Positions 1 to 12,428 are shown, numbered from the stretch's first letter. The stretch is DNA of 64,000 bases from Gerris lacustris (GCA_951217055.1 OX578277.1:100505511-100569510), one strand, 5' to 3'. Numbers and translations are program-made. Notes: generated by a model not told the origin, from the letters alone.

Positions 1-48
1 GTCCTATATCTGATCTTCTTGATGTAGTATAGGTCCAGAGTTGGGGGG

Positions 49-91
49 GCATCGTCGGGCCCCTGATGAGTCGGACGCGACGAAACGATGC
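49..91 (+). ncRNA. Hammerhead-ribozyme-like motif
   Basis: The invariant hammerhead core is present in order. CTGATGA lies at 63-69, a 4-bp stem II (GTCG/CGAC, 70-73 with 78-81) is closed by the loop GACG, and GAAA follows at 82-85. A stem III of six pairs plus the conserved A-U pair joins 49-55 with 85-91. The putative cleavage site is the C at 56, in a GTC context, as in natural hammerheads. The odd part is stem I: only GGGCCC (57-62) lies between the cleavage site and the core, so as a cis hairpin it could form at most two pairs closed by a 2-nt loop. GGGCCC is self-complementary, so stem I could form between two RNA copies, as in dimeric hammerheads of satellite RNAs. In animals such motifs usually sit in Penelope-like elements, retrozymes or satellites; none of these is visible here. 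The motif match is strong; activity is unproven. Confidence 0.55.
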
Positions 92-204
92 AGGACATGG
101 CATAATGCCGAGCCAACATCTTAATGACGTTATGTCTGATGTTGGAACAGTTCCTATGTGTCACGCTTGCGTGGCACATCCCTTGGTGTCTCTCGCAAAT
201 TGTG

Positions 205-205
<1 letters not shown>

Positions 206-272
<67 letters not shown>
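206..272. repeat. TA/AT dinucleotide microsatellite
   Basis: About 33 AT units with a single G interruption at 261. Open frames crossing it encode only an Ile-Tyr alternation and are not genes. Confidence 0.95.
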
Positions 273-1123
273 GAAAAAGTTATAATTTCTTTTACCGTTT
301 ACTGATATGAGTTTTATTTCTACTTTATAAAAAGTGTTTATGAATTTGTAGTGTAAATAAAAACATTAATATATTTTAAAACATTTTTATTTTGTTTTCT
401 TTTTAATGAAAGGGTAGTTTAGATTTTTTAAAAAAACAAATATCTCTCTCTAAGAAGGGAGGGGGGTTAGTTTTACTCATTAAATAATAATATTGGTCTA
501 AGCCCGAGATAAAATCAGCTGAGGAGAACTAAGAAGTTTTAAATTTCCCCAATATCAACAGGAGCAGGGGATGAAAGATAAGCTGGCTGTAGAATGTTTC
601 AGTCTCCAGTCTCCTGTCTCCAGCTATTTTTAGAATATTCAACCCTTGCCTTATCAGATAAGAGGGGGAGGATTTTGTTAATGAAAAAAGGGTTTTTTGG
701 CCATGAAAACAAAGTTTTCCTTAGGTTTCTTCAGTAAAAAGGGCTTTACGTTAACATGTTCACCCTCTTTGTTTATTTCTCTTTTAAATCTCTTAACGAC
801 AAAGTCGAATCTAAATAGCGTTGTTTTTTTCAAGTAGACGAGCATTGTTGATGTACCCTTACAAGTTTCATCTAAGTGAGAAAGAAGTTGGTTATTCTGA
901 ATAAGTGATAACGCAGTGGCAGTGACTTCTTTCAATCCAAGCCTGGCATCTCTCACTGTGACTGTGATGTAAGGATACCGATACAAGCTTTATCTTCATA
1001 TATTTTTAGACACCCATGAAATACAGTGAGAAACCCTTTCTTGTTTGTACTTGAACTTGTTTCATGTATTTCATCCTTTTCTTCTGTTTCTTATCAATCA
1101 CATAACACCAATTACTTCACCTA

Positions 1124-1125
<2 letters not shown>
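273..1125. other. Unclassified AT-rich sequence
   Basis: No recognisable gene, inverted repeat or known repeat family. A minus-strand frame of about 100 codons at 678-986 has no recognisable domain and is probably chance. Confidence 0.5.

Positions 1126-1205
<80 letters not shown>
1126..1205. repeat. TA dinucleotide microsatellite
   Basis: About 40 uninterrupted TA units. A short (AAT)n run follows at about 1479-1497. Confidence 0.95.
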
Positions 1206-1210
<5 letters not shown>

Positions 1211-1586
1211 TATACATATATTAAAAATAATTGAATCTGAAAAGAATAGTAAGAAAGAGAATTATTATTTGTCACCATGCCTTTTTTACGCTAGCTATAA
1301 TTTATTGCATATATACATATTCTCTGTGTCTTTCTATTCCTACAAATAAATTTCTAAACATTTTTTAATTGTCTTAATAATCTTTATTAAAGATGTACAA
1401 TGACTTAAATAGTCATGAAAAAAAATCTCTAGAAGATAAGAATTTCTATTTGCTTCTATTCAGATATAAAAAATGACAATAATAATAATAATAATAATTA
1501 TAATATATCCTTCTACGTATAAAAATAAATAATTAAAAATACGTTTGATGTATGAAAAAAATGGTATGAAAATATGTTTGATGAAC

Positions 1587-2433
1587 ATCCGGTAAAAACA
1601 AAGTTCCTTACGCTTTTGATTAAATATAATTTATAAAATCCCACTTCTAAGTTTTACTATACTAACTACTTATACATGGCGGAGTTAGAAAAGAGACAAA
1701 ATTAAAAGTAACTAACTATTTGTACTTAGCAGAGTTATGGCAAAAATTAAAAGAAAAGCATTAATTTAACATTAATGCGAGCGTCTTGCTATAAATAATG
1801 TATTGTATATAGAGAAAAAAGTTAATCATGATGAATTTATAGTTAGAGAAGATGCTTGTAGTGACGGAACAGGACTGTTCCCTCAGACTCCGCCAGCATA
1901 TTTATTACTCCATTTAAAATATATCACTTCAATACGTAAAAACTTCTGCTTGTATCAGGTTGAAATTTTACATGCCTGTTTCAATTGTACTTTGTCGTAC
2001 GAGACTGAATTTTTATTGAAATCGTTTCGTTATAACGTAAGATATCGTTATAAACGTTGTTTTCTTTATTTTAAACATTTAGGTCCACTTTAATAAATTT
2101 AGCGTTCTTCATCACTTCATTGCAGTATCGGTGTTCGTTTTTACTAAAAAAAAATGTATTTACAAAAGTTGTTTGTCTCATTAAATAGATGAAGTTAGAA
2201 TTTTTTTCCTGTCCTAAAATTCCAATTTTACTTTTTAAGTTTACGTTTACGCGAGCGTTGCGCGTGAACGCTTGGGCGGATAACTTTATCCAACGAACTC
2301 AGCCTGGGCATTGGTAAAATGAACATGTGTACCAAATTCAACTAACTCGGTCATCTTTCACTCAAGTTATCGTGACGGTTATTTTTTTTGGATTCACTCC
2401 CAGGCTCCAGAACGTGCTTAAGGAACTTCTTTC
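1587..2433. repeat. Interspersed repeat family H, copy 1
   Basis: Bounded by variants of GGAACGAAGTTCCTTA (left, degenerate) and its inverse near 2419-2433. It shares with copy 2 (3545-4311) and copy 3 (54862-55452, inverted) the blocks gcggagttagaaaagagac, gcgagcgtcttgct and gtttacgcgagcgttgcg. The terminal motif is itself palindromic. It looks like a non-autonomous transposon; the superfamily cannot be assigned by eye. Confidence 0.6.
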
Positions 2434-2504
2434 CAATAATGCATTCATTTATACTTTTATAAACACCTAACATGATCACATGAAATGTAAAAAGAAGAGT
2501 TCAA

Positions 2505-3278
2505 TAGGCTATCAATTAGTGTGGCACATAGCTTCCTCACATCCTATCACGTACGTTATTCATTTTATGCTTTTACAAGTAATTATTGTCAAATTTATTT
2601 TTAATTTGAAAAAAATGCATTGTTTCCATAGTTTATGCTTCCGGGCTTACCCAAGGTAAAAGAAGGTATTTGGGATAGTTCTGAAGAACGAAAATATTTT
2701 TGTTTCCTATTTTAAAAATTCCTAGACAAAAATACGTTCCAGATATCAGGGGACATTTTTGGTTCAGTGTTTATCAGTCTGTCTGTCTGTCACTCAATTT
2801 TTACGAACTAACATATTCTATAACCTATACACGTCCGATTTCAATGAAATTTGTATGGTAGGTCATAATTAGTCCATTGATGGTTTCATATAAGTTTTAA
2901 CCTTCTGCGCCCATTAGTTTCTCTTCAACGTGCGCATAGAAGCATACATTTATTTACACCTGTATCTTCAAAAGTAGGTACTCATCTGATTTTTATGAAA
3001 TTTGGATGGCTTGTGGAATGCAGCTCATAGATAGCCCCAGATTAATTTCACCGTCTGTGCTCTTTAACTTTTACTAAATTGATTCTTTAAACTATGTAAA
3101 AATTAAAACAATTTTAACGTATTAAAATAACGGGGGAAACAATTAAAAAAATTAGACAATAATGCCTTTTAAAAACATGAAATCAATAAAGTACGTGATA
3201 GGATTATAGGATGTGAGGAAGCTACGTTCTACAGAACGATCACAACTATTCCGTTAACTTCGGTGAGCTCGGATTCAA
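2505..3278. repeat. Interspersed repeat family A, rearranged copies
   Basis: A reversed 3'-end fragment (2505-2550, containing attagtgtggcacatagc) abuts a forward copy that starts near 2636 (gcttccgggcttaccc) and ends with gaggaagcta near 3220. A reversed 5'-end fragment follows (3230-3275). Family A forward copies begin gcttccgagcttaccgaagg and end agctatgtgccacactaatt. Confidence 0.6.
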
Positions 3279-4628
3279 AATAGTCTGCCAATTAGTGTGG
3301 CACATTGCTTCCTCGCTTCCTATTTTGAATGAATAATGATAAATTAATGATTATATGTGCTTTTACAACCTATAATTGTCTAATTTATTCAATTTTCCAC
3401 CCGTTATTTAACCTGACAAAATTGTTTTAATTTTTCACACGAATTAAATTATAAATTTAGCAAAATTTAAAGAGCGCAGACGGTAGAAATTAATCTGGAA
3501 CTATCTCCAGGCTACTTTCGACAAACCATCAAAATTTCATAAAACGTGTGGTGTCGCGGGACACCCGGTAGGAACGAAGTTCCTTACATTTTTTATTAAA
3601 TATAAATTATAAAATCAAAGGGCTAAGTACGTATACATTGCTAACTACTTATACATTGCGGAGTTAGAAAAGAGACAACATTAAAAGTAACGAACTGTTT
3701 GTACCTGGCAGAGTTAAGGCAAAATTAAAAGAAAATCATTATTTGTATAATTAAAGCAAGCGTCTTACTATAAATATTATATTGAATATAAGAAAAAAGT
3801 TGATCATGATGAGTTTATAGTGAAAGAGTATGTTTGTTAAAGGAGTTTGGATTGAAATAGGACTTTTTTTACCTACCCGGCCAATTAATTTAAAATATTA
3901 TAAAATATATCTCTTCCCTACTCTACAGCTTCTGCTTGTATCAGGGTAAAATTTTATATGATTTTATTTTATTTATTTACAAAAAAAAGTGACATTTTTG
4001 ACATATATAACAAAAATAATCAAAACAAGTCAAGTAACAGGCTTCCTTAATAACACTTTTTCCCGTCTTTTGAAGCTTACGTTTACGCGAGCGTTGCGCG
4101 TGAACACTTGGGCGGATAACGTTTTCCGACGAACTCAGCCTGGGCATTGGTAAAATGAACATGTGTTCGGAATTTCATCTATCTCGGTGATCTTTTACTC
4201 AAGTTATCGTCATCTGAAGATTTCGTAACGGATTTTGCGTGACGGTGATTTTGGTCGTTTTTTTCGGATTCACTCCCGGGCTCCAGAACGTGTCATAAGG
4301 AACTTCGTTCCATCTGATGAGTAGTTTTGAAGATATAGGTGTAAATAAATGTATGTTTGTGAGCATATGGAAGAGAACCAAATGAGCGCATAAGGTTGAA
4401 ACTATATGGGACCAACAATTATGACCTATCATGCAAATTTCAATAAAATCACGAGTAGTTTTTTTTTTAGATATGTTGGTCCGCAAAATGCGACTGACAG
4501 TCACGGAACCAAAAATGTTCCCTGATGTCTGAAACGGATTTCTGTCTTAGAAATCGGAGACCTAAAAAATTTCGTTTTTCGGAACGATCACGTAGCTTCC
4601 GTTTCCTTCGGTAAGCTCGGAAGCAAAA
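3279..4628 (-). repeat. Interspersed repeat family A, reversed copy split by family H
   Basis: The 3' end lies at 3279-3320 (tctgccaattagtgtggcac) and the 5' end at about 4590-4628 (cggtaagctcggaagc). The copy is interrupted after ttcataaaa near 3544 and resumes with atctgatgag at 4312. The intact arrangement (ttcataaaaaatcagatgag) is visible in the copy at 36944-37361. Confidence 0.65.
3545..4311. mobile_element. Repeat family H, copy 2, inserted in family A
   Basis: The sequence starts gtgtcgcgggacacccggta followed by ggaacgaagttcc (3571-3583) and ends with the inverse ggaacttcgttcc at 4299-4311. It sits inside a family A copy, so it inserted later. A minus-strand frame near 3977-4162 recurs in copy 3 only because the DNA is shared; it has no recognisable domain. 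Confidence 0.6.
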
Positions 4629-5630
4629 AATATAAGTAGACTATAAAAAGCGAGATCTGAAACACAATGAGCAGCTTTAGGAAGTTGGTCCTCTTGAACT
4701 CTTTAGAACAGAAATATATTCGAATATTCGCCCCTGTTCCAATATTTGACTCTGTAAAACACTGTTGACTGTGATTCCCCCGCGACCTTCAAACTGCTCA
4801 TTAGTGAGTGTTCCCGATCTATCTCTCATAACCTTTTTGTATATAATCATGAAAAATTATTCTAAAAATAATAATTTATCTCTAAATTAGTATTTAGGGG
4901 AGATGAGTAAATACCCATCTAGGTAGGATTTTGTTTTAATTTATTAAAAATATTCTGCTAATGATTCTATTAGTTTATTTTTTTTATTTTAATAATTTCC
5001 TTAATTTTACCTTAAAATAGATTTGCGATAAATTAAAGTAGCTTATGATTAGTAAACGAAATTAATTATTAATAATTGGTTTGTGATTGCTAATTAATTA
5101 TAATTTTTAATATTTTAATACGTGATATTTCATTTTAAAGTATTTATAAATTATTATTTTATCAATTAATTTTTTTTTTTTACTAGCAATGATATGTTAT
5201 TAAAAGAGCCAATATATACATTATTCATTGGCTCATGCTAGGAATTGTCGGCTAGGGTTCCTATTATCATGTAGGCCAAGAGGTATAATGGAATGCTTAA
5301 GAGTTGCGTTGACAAAGCCTTCATAGAAAAAAACTAAATAATTTGTCTTATAAAAAGCTAAAATTAATGCAAATTTCAGTGCTATCGGAAAATATTTTTA
5401 AAAAATTCTATGCAAAATGGGTTAATGCTGTCATACATTTATGATTTTACGGGCACAACTACATTTAAAGACTCATTTCTTGTACCACATTTCAAATATC
5501 TGGCTTAAAAGCTGTGGGAGTTATGCGTCATTTTTGTTTTTATGTTAAAATCAATAACCGAAATAGTTAATAACTTTGTTATAAATATGCACAACATGTT
5601 GGAGCACACCTCTGAAAAAATATTTATGGA
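4629..5630. other. Unclassified AT-rich sequence
   Basis: Long T/A-rich tracts, including a poly-T at about 5170-5180. I see no gene or repeat boundary. Confidence 0.5.
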
Positions 5631-5641
5631 TTTCGTTCAGC

Positions 5642-5707
5642 CAGTTTTGGCTGAACGAATGTCTGTCCGACTTTATAGCCGGACAGACATTCGTTCAGCC
5701 AAAACTG
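5642..5707. repeat. Perfect 28-bp-arm hairpin
   Basis: CAGTTTTGGCTGAACGAATG and the following GTCTGTCC/G (5642-5669) are repeated in inverse at 5680-5707 around a 10-nt loop. A second, overlapping hairpin (ttcgttcagcc...ggctgaacgaa, 5632-5659) competes with the left arm, so two alternative folds are possible. Confidence 0.85.
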
Positions 5708-5784
5708 AACCGCCACCACTGACATTGTGGTGACCGAGAGACATGAAAAAAAGTTAAAGCCTGTTTTTGTTTTCGTAATGTATG

Positions 5785-6041
5785 AAATCAGAAGGTTGAA
5801 ACTTATATGGGACCAACAATGGGCTACTCGTGAACTACCACTCAAATTTCATTACTATTGGACTTGTAGTTTTTAAGATATGTTGGTTCGCAAAAATTGA
5901 ACGACAGACAGACACGGAACCAAAAATGATCCCTGATGGACGGATTTCTGACTTGGAATTTTTGAAATCAGAGACCTAAAACTTTTTCGTTCTTTAGAAC
6001 GATCACATAGCTTCCGTTACCTTCGCTAAGCTCGGAAGCAA
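5785..6041 (-). repeat. Interspersed repeat family A, 5' half, reversed
   Basis: Runs from gaaggttgaaacttatatgg to the characteristic reversed start cttcgctaagctcggaagc. The 3' half is missing. Confidence 0.65.
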
Positions 6042-6858
6042 TAAAAGATAAATACGCAATTTGTCTAGCTTTGTATTTTATCATTTATGTGTTTCTTTAT
6101 AACCGATATTTCCTTTTTATTAAATTGACACAAAATATTATTTTTTTAAATCTTAAAAATCTAAGTTATTTATTAATTATACACGGAAAATAGGTTAGTA
6201 TACATTTATTTATAACTTTGATAATACGGAGTTTGGATATGGGATTATTAGATCTTTGAATAGTATGTGCTAAAAATAGGACAGAGTATAAAAGTGTTAT
6301 TTTGAATATCTTTACAGTAGATATCACATACGAGTAGAATTCCAAGTACAAAATCATTGACACAGAAACGACGTCGTCAAAAACGAATTTTCATAAAAAT
6401 AGGTAAGGTTTTTATAAGAATGTTGAATTATAGTAGGTGTATGGAAATGAGGTGAGAGCTTGTTGTATACATGACCTGGATACGTTTTGAACCGGAGCTA
6501 CGTGATATTATACCTTTATTTACGACTGTATAGGTTGTTTTATTCCCTCATTTGTTGAACGCAATGACCTGCTTTGAAGATTAGAACGAAATTTGCCTTT
6601 TGCTTTAGAAAGGGAAGACCTACATAATATATCAAGAATGAAGAGGGCAGAATACCCCTGGTGGGATTCAACCATATTATAGTAGAGAATGAAGGGTTAG
6701 GCTAACACCGTTACTGCCAAACCTATACAACCTATTTTGCATATATTTACATACTAAGTGTAGCGAATCCCTTTGCCAAACCTATAAGATTTATTTGTTT
6801 GTTTCCAATGCACATAGCTCATGGATATATCATACTAAATACACCATGAGAATTAATC
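6042..6858. other. Unclassified AT-rich sequence
   Basis: No gene or repeat family recognised. Confidence 0.45.
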
Positions 6859-7532
6859 TAGGCCGTTCACATAAGGAGCGATATAAAAGCGATACAACAG
6901 AGATACGACATCACCTCCCTGTTGCTTCCTAGGTAAAGGCGGGATCCACCAACTCGACGATATGGAAGCGATCTATCGGTGATACACTAGGCGGGCGCGA
7001 TACGTGCAACACAGGCGACTCGTGAGTAAGTACCTTCTGAGCAATATCGCCTGTCGTTATGAAGGCTTTTAACGTCTAATTCAAGAATGCTGATGATAAC
7101 ACCTTTTGCTATATGATTTTAGCCTCACGGAGAGAATTCCAGAAATGATGTGACTAATAAGATAATTTCGTTTTTTTGTATTATTTTATAAAACAAATAA
7201 TACAAATGAAAGGAAGCATCATTATATTTAATTTTACGACTAAAATTTAAACTAATCTTACAAACGCTTATTACTATTCAATTAAAAAAATAACTAAACA
7301 AGTTAAAGAAATATGTGTTTAGCTTGTAATCTTTTCGTCGATTTAGAGTAATTTAAAAATAATTTAATCAAATATATCATTTCTTCAATTGGCTATATTT
7401 CGCCCCTTAATGTTTTTCTTTATAATATTCTTATATTCTTTATAAAGAACTCTCCATATCACGAGATTTTTTTTCTTATATCAGTTACATGCTTTTTTTC
7501 TTATATCATTTCGCTCCGTGTGTCCGGCCTTA
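6859..7532. mobile_element. Candidate MITE with imperfect terminal inverted repeats
   Basis: TAGGCCGTTCACATAAGGAG at the left end matches, with small gaps, the inverse of the right end (gctccgtgtgtccggcctta, ending 7532). The first 170 bp are GC-richer than the surroundings and repeat gcgatay motifs. I see no transposase frame and no clear target duplication. Confidence 0.5.
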
Positions 7533-7536
7533 AGGT

Positions 7537-7850
7537 GACGTCTTTGATTTGGAGTAATATTTGAATAACGAACCCCTGTTAAGTGACAAACTAACATCAA
7601 CTTGATTTTCGGTCTACTAACTAATTTTTGTATTCAGGATCATGAAAATCACATTGTCCACCAAATTGGGCAAGATATGGCCGCTCTCAACCGGTTTGGT
7701 TTTTTCAAATGCCTATTGCCAAGCTATGTTCCGCAGACGAACTTAGCCGATCACATATTCTAAAAAGGCACCAAAAGATTTACTTATACACAAAATTCTA
7801 GCTTGATGTTAGTCAGAAACTTTTTTGCATGCTGCCTCCTGGACTACCAT
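7537..7850 (-). repeat. Interspersed repeat family D, copy 1 (reversed)
   Basis: Contains the family blocks gcctattgccaagctatg, agatttacttatacacaaaa and ttctagcttgatgttagtca, and ends cctcctggacta. It is the reverse of the copies at 34930 and 47606. Confidence 0.7.
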
Positions 7851-10763
7851 GTTTATGGAAAGTGAAAAGTGACGAATCCAGTAACAGTAACAAGCATGAT
7901 AAAGCTTTGAATAACCTTTTGCTCATGACTCACAAAACCATTCCCGGTGCTGACACTGCCATTTACATTAAATAATTTTGATAATCCTTCACACAGTTTA
8001 CTTTGAGGTGACTTATAAGATGATTACCACTTTTCTCTATCACACAACCACTTCTTGGTCCATTCGGATCTCATTTGTTCTCTTTTAAGAATACCCAACT
8101 CATCTAAAATAATAACTGTTCAAGACACCATGAACACCTTCTCCTGTGGCCAGTGAGCCCGAAGCGTAGTTGCGTAGTACCCACCTATTATTTCAAAAAT
8201 TCCATCCAAGGTGCCATCTTGGAATAAGGGGCCCTGGTAATATTTAAAGGGAACCTCTAAATGTATAGTTCATGACCTTGGTCCCCTCAGCTCTGGTGGC
8301 AAACCTGGCTGGCAACAATGGGAAATTGGAGGAAAAAGAGCTTGCACCAAGTAAGATAAGTATGCAGCTCTGTATGCAGTAAAAAGCCCTAGTGTGTGGT
8401 TCAATTGGTGGCCATTTTTCTGTTCTTTAACCATATTTTTACAAATCCATTAAAATCTAAAGCATTCTGAGTTCCTGAGAGGAGTAATTTATTAAGGCTT
8501 GCCCTGGTACCCAGGGAAGTACAATTAGTTCCTTGCAGCTGGTACCCAGCTCAGATCTTCACTTCAGGACAGCCACCAACCATCTGTATCCACCTACACA
8601 TCTTACACGTCTACACCACATTTCTAAACAGCTAAATTATTATTTATACTTATTCATGTTCTATACTCTACTCAATTATACTTATACCTACTTAAAACTA
8701 CAGTCCACTACTTTCTTCTATATTTTTCAGTTACTTTATTCTTGCTTTATAATTTATTCTAGATTTGTGGTCAGGTCAGGCTCCATGCCCCCTGGTAAAA
8801 ACATATGGTACTCCCATTCAAGTTAAGTAATTAGAATCTTGACTGCATTCAGTGAGGAAATTGACGTCTTCCTCACTACTGTATGTAGAGAGCGAACCCA
8901 CAAACTTGTATACACAGGCGTTCCCATGTATATATGCCGCTCTATTATAAGCCTCTAATATAAGCTAACCATGCTATCAGAAATAGTAATTACATATTTA
9001 TTATATATTTGGTAATAAAGATAGCTTGAACTCTAGTTTAATAAATAACTTTTGGCAGGTCTAAAGCAAAGAAGTTAGTTTTGTTTGACCCAATTCCTGT
9101 GGAATTTACTCATGCACAAAAGAGTACGAGGCAACTACGCTCGTTAGAAGTGAAGCCTTTGGTATATTGTATATTGGATCAAAGAGCAAAACTTAATTAA
9201 CATCAGCTGGAAATTACTCATGTTATCTGTTCTGTTGACAGAAAAGAAAGTTTTTTCCCTTAAATTAAAATGAAACTTGATAAATGACATTTATTCATTC
9301 ATTTTCAAACTCCAATGGAAATTATATTGAAATAGGTCGAAATTTAGACCAATTTTCAGAAATAAAGTTTTATTTAAATATTATCGAAAATTGTTAAGTT
9401 TGGCCGTTTATGATTTTGTTAGGTGGTATTATAATTTTGATTTCAGGGGTCCAAAAAAACCTAATTTCTCGTTTTCTTAGTCTCTATTTTGAATTTTTTT
9501 TATGGGTTCAATTACTCCAACGACTGGAAAGAAGAACAGTGAATTAATAGAGGTTTTCTGGAACATAGATTGTACTTGGATTTCCCGGGGGGGTCCTTGA
9601 GACGGGTTAATCCTTTGTCGAGATGATGCAATCAAGCAGGTGCCTATAACACCATCCCTGGTGATGTGGTCTCTTTCCGGGTAAGTACCGATTGAGCGCG
9701 TGAGAGAGAAAAAGATTAAATAAGTCTTAAGTACTTGTTGACACTCCACTTGCTCAGTTGACACTCAACAGTTTGTAAGATCTGCGCTCAAACGACTCTC
9801 AGTTTGTTACTTTCGCGTCAATCGGTTCACTCCCCTCTTTCCCAGCCCTGGAAACCTCCGGTTAACATCTAAGCCAATTTGTAATACTATAAATTTGAGG
9901 TTGGTACTTGTTATTTTCTTCTACTATTGACCAATTTGACCTTTAAAAGAAATAATTTACGTTTATTAAACGCCTCCAGTTATAATAACTAATGTTATAT
10001 TTACTTGGTTAACAGTTATTCAATAACATGTATTCTCTAATAACATGTTTTTCTAGTAGCTATTCCTCTCAAATAACAAGTTATTTTTAACTGTTACGTT
10101 ATTTTCGACGCACCTCTATAGTTTAATACTCCGCAATTAGCTGAATCACATCAATACGAGTTAGGAGCACACGACCTTTGTTTATAAGAATATTATTAAT
10201 CAAGCTATAATTAATATTAACACATAACATTAAGGAATATGTGAGATTGAAAACCAATAATGATTTTATGAAGATAACCCGTCTTATCATAAGACAATAT
10301 AATGTTATCTAAGCTTAATTATCTATTATGAAATAGATAAGGTTTATCGAACTAATAAATCCACGTCAGGTTAAGTCTTAATCAAAGTCCCAGTTTAATC
10401 GAATTCAGTTCCACTATGAAGCTAGACTGATGAGTTAATTAAATCTGGTCATGCTATAACCTCCTTTATAAAAGACAATGCAGGGCGAATCTCAAAATTA
10501 ACACTTAGACTTTTATATCCGACCTTTGAACCTTCCTTAAAATACAATATCAAGTTTCTTGTTGAAAAATCTTCTTGTTGAAAAAGTCTGAATTAGGCAT
10601 AACCTAAATTCGGGGCGTTCATATGAAATAGTTATTTACGCACCAAGGGAGGAAAGTAAGTGATTGTACCCTGAGCGATGAAGTTGGTTCCTGAGGCGAA
10701 GCCGAGGGAGTTAATTATCGCGAGGGTGCAAGTGATTTTTACTCTCAAGGTACGTACAAGATT
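7851..10763. other. Unclassified sequence without a supported gene
   Basis: No frame here has a recognisable domain. A 95-codon minus-strand frame (9477-9764) crosses a slightly GC-richer patch but resembles no family I know. At 10640-10760 lie short blocks (gggaggaaagt, tttacctcc) related to the MITE that follows. Confidence 0.4.
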
Positions 10764-11295
10764 TTACCTCCAGAAGGGAGAAAAAAATATGGAAAGATTT
10801 TAATTTTACATTACGTTATTCAACAAATAATTCATAGGTTTATATTTATTTTTAAAAAAATATAGTTTGATATGCTAAAATTAAATGGGAGAATCAGCTG
10901 GAAGCTGAGTCGTGTATTGTCTGGTGTTGACAATTGATGTATTTAAATGTGGATTAGTTAATCTACATTTAAAAATTATGTTTCCACTTTTAACTTGTTT
11001 GTTTCTTTTACTGATGAATCACTATGGCAACCGTTGTGGAGGTTACATGACATGTGTGAAGATGACATTATAGATTTCGACATTAAACAAAAGTTAGTAA
11101 ATAAAATGTGTATTAGCAACAACGTTATTCACTTGTGCTTTATCTAGGGCAACACTGGAGGGAATCATGAAAGTTCATGATTCCCTTATTTTTCATTACT
11201 CCCTGTTTTACCAGACCGGGTGCAATGAGTTACTTTCCTCCCTGTAAAATAGGGAGGAAAGTTCACTTTTTCTCCCTGCTGGAGGTAAAAAAAAA
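10764..11295. mobile_element. Candidate MITE, 24-bp terminal inverted repeats
   Basis: The left end TTTTACCTCCAGAAGGGAG matches the inverse of the right end (ctccctgctggaggtaaaa) with about one mismatch over 24 bp. Inside are two perfect small hairpins: gggaatcatgaa/ttcatgattccc near 11160-11186 and actttcctccct/agggaggaaagt at 11232-11262. There is no coding capacity. Confidence 0.6.
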
Positions 11296-11874
11296 TTTCT
11301 CTTAATTTGTATTTAGTTTTTAATATTATGAGCACATAAAATTCGAAAAATTATCAAGGTTTTATTAATTAGAATGATTTTATTAAAATGTCATTTTTTT
11401 TAGCCGCCTACCAGTAAAAATTTCCATCGAAAAAAAAAAATTCGTCGACCTTTCCCATATTATTTCCAACCCTTTCCTCCTCCCCTCATCAAAAAATGAA
11501 TAAATGAATGAATTCCTAAACAAATTATTGGGAAATTCCTTAAACTCAACTTCGGAGGCTTATAACTCCACTTAGAAGGGTTCGTATCGAAAAGTTCAAA
11601 GTAGGATACCATTTCCAAGTGTGTGCTTCCCAACCATTTTGATGCTACGACCCTATACGTTTCTCCTTAACATTTTCACGACCCTACCGTGAATATAGTG
11701 TATTGCAATATTGCATACCCTAATGATTTTAGGTGTATATTTGGCCCCATGAGCCTGAATTCTACTAAAATTATTACTAGATTTGGGAGGAGGGACTGCA
11801 GGCTGATTTAATTACAAAAACTGAGCGCACTCATTATCTTAATTCAGTTAATGGCAATGCTTGATTTGTTTATT

Positions 11875-12428
11875 GCTTCCGAGCTTACCGAAGGTAACGA
11901 AAGCATTGTGTTCACTTTTGAGAACAAAAAAGTTTTGTGCCTCCGATTTTAAAAATTCCTAGACAGAAATCCGTTTCAGACATCAGGGACCATTTTTGGT
12001 TCCGTGTCTGTCTGTGTGTCCGCGAATCGTCAAACGTGCGACGGTAACTTGAGTAAATGTTGCCCGATTTTGATGAAATTTGGTAGACATGTTCATTTTA
12101 CCAATGCTCAGGTCGAGTTTGTTGGACAACGTTATCCGTTCAAGCGTTCACGCGCAACGCTCGCGTAAACGTGAACTTCAAATTTAAAATTGGAATTTTC
12201 GGTCGGGAAAAAAATCAAACCTTATCTATTCAATGAGACGAACATTTTTTTCAAATACAATTTTTTATAAAAATCTACAGCGACACCCCTATAAAGTGTT
12301 AAAGATCGCTAAAAAATGTTAATTGTTCTTACACAATAAACAATAAAGAAATAAAACTATAATGTTAATATAACAATAAAGTACATGATAGGATGCGAGG
12401 AAGCTATGTGCCACACTAATTGGCAGTG
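11875..12428 (+). repeat. Interspersed repeat family A, full-length forward copy
   Basis: Begins gcttccgagcttaccgaagg and ends agctatgtgccacactaatt. The middle carries gattttgatgaaatttggta and a block gcgttcacgcgcaacgctcg that family H shares. Close relative: 20604-21155. Confidence 0.75.

Noticed and set aside
66..305. Open frame from the start of the window through the TA microsatellite
   Set aside because: Its C-terminal half is an Ile-Tyr alternation from the dinucleotide repeat, and its N-terminal half overlaps the hammerhead motif. No domain.
1026..1349. Open frame across the second TA repeat
   Set aside because: Low-complexity translation of the microsatellite.
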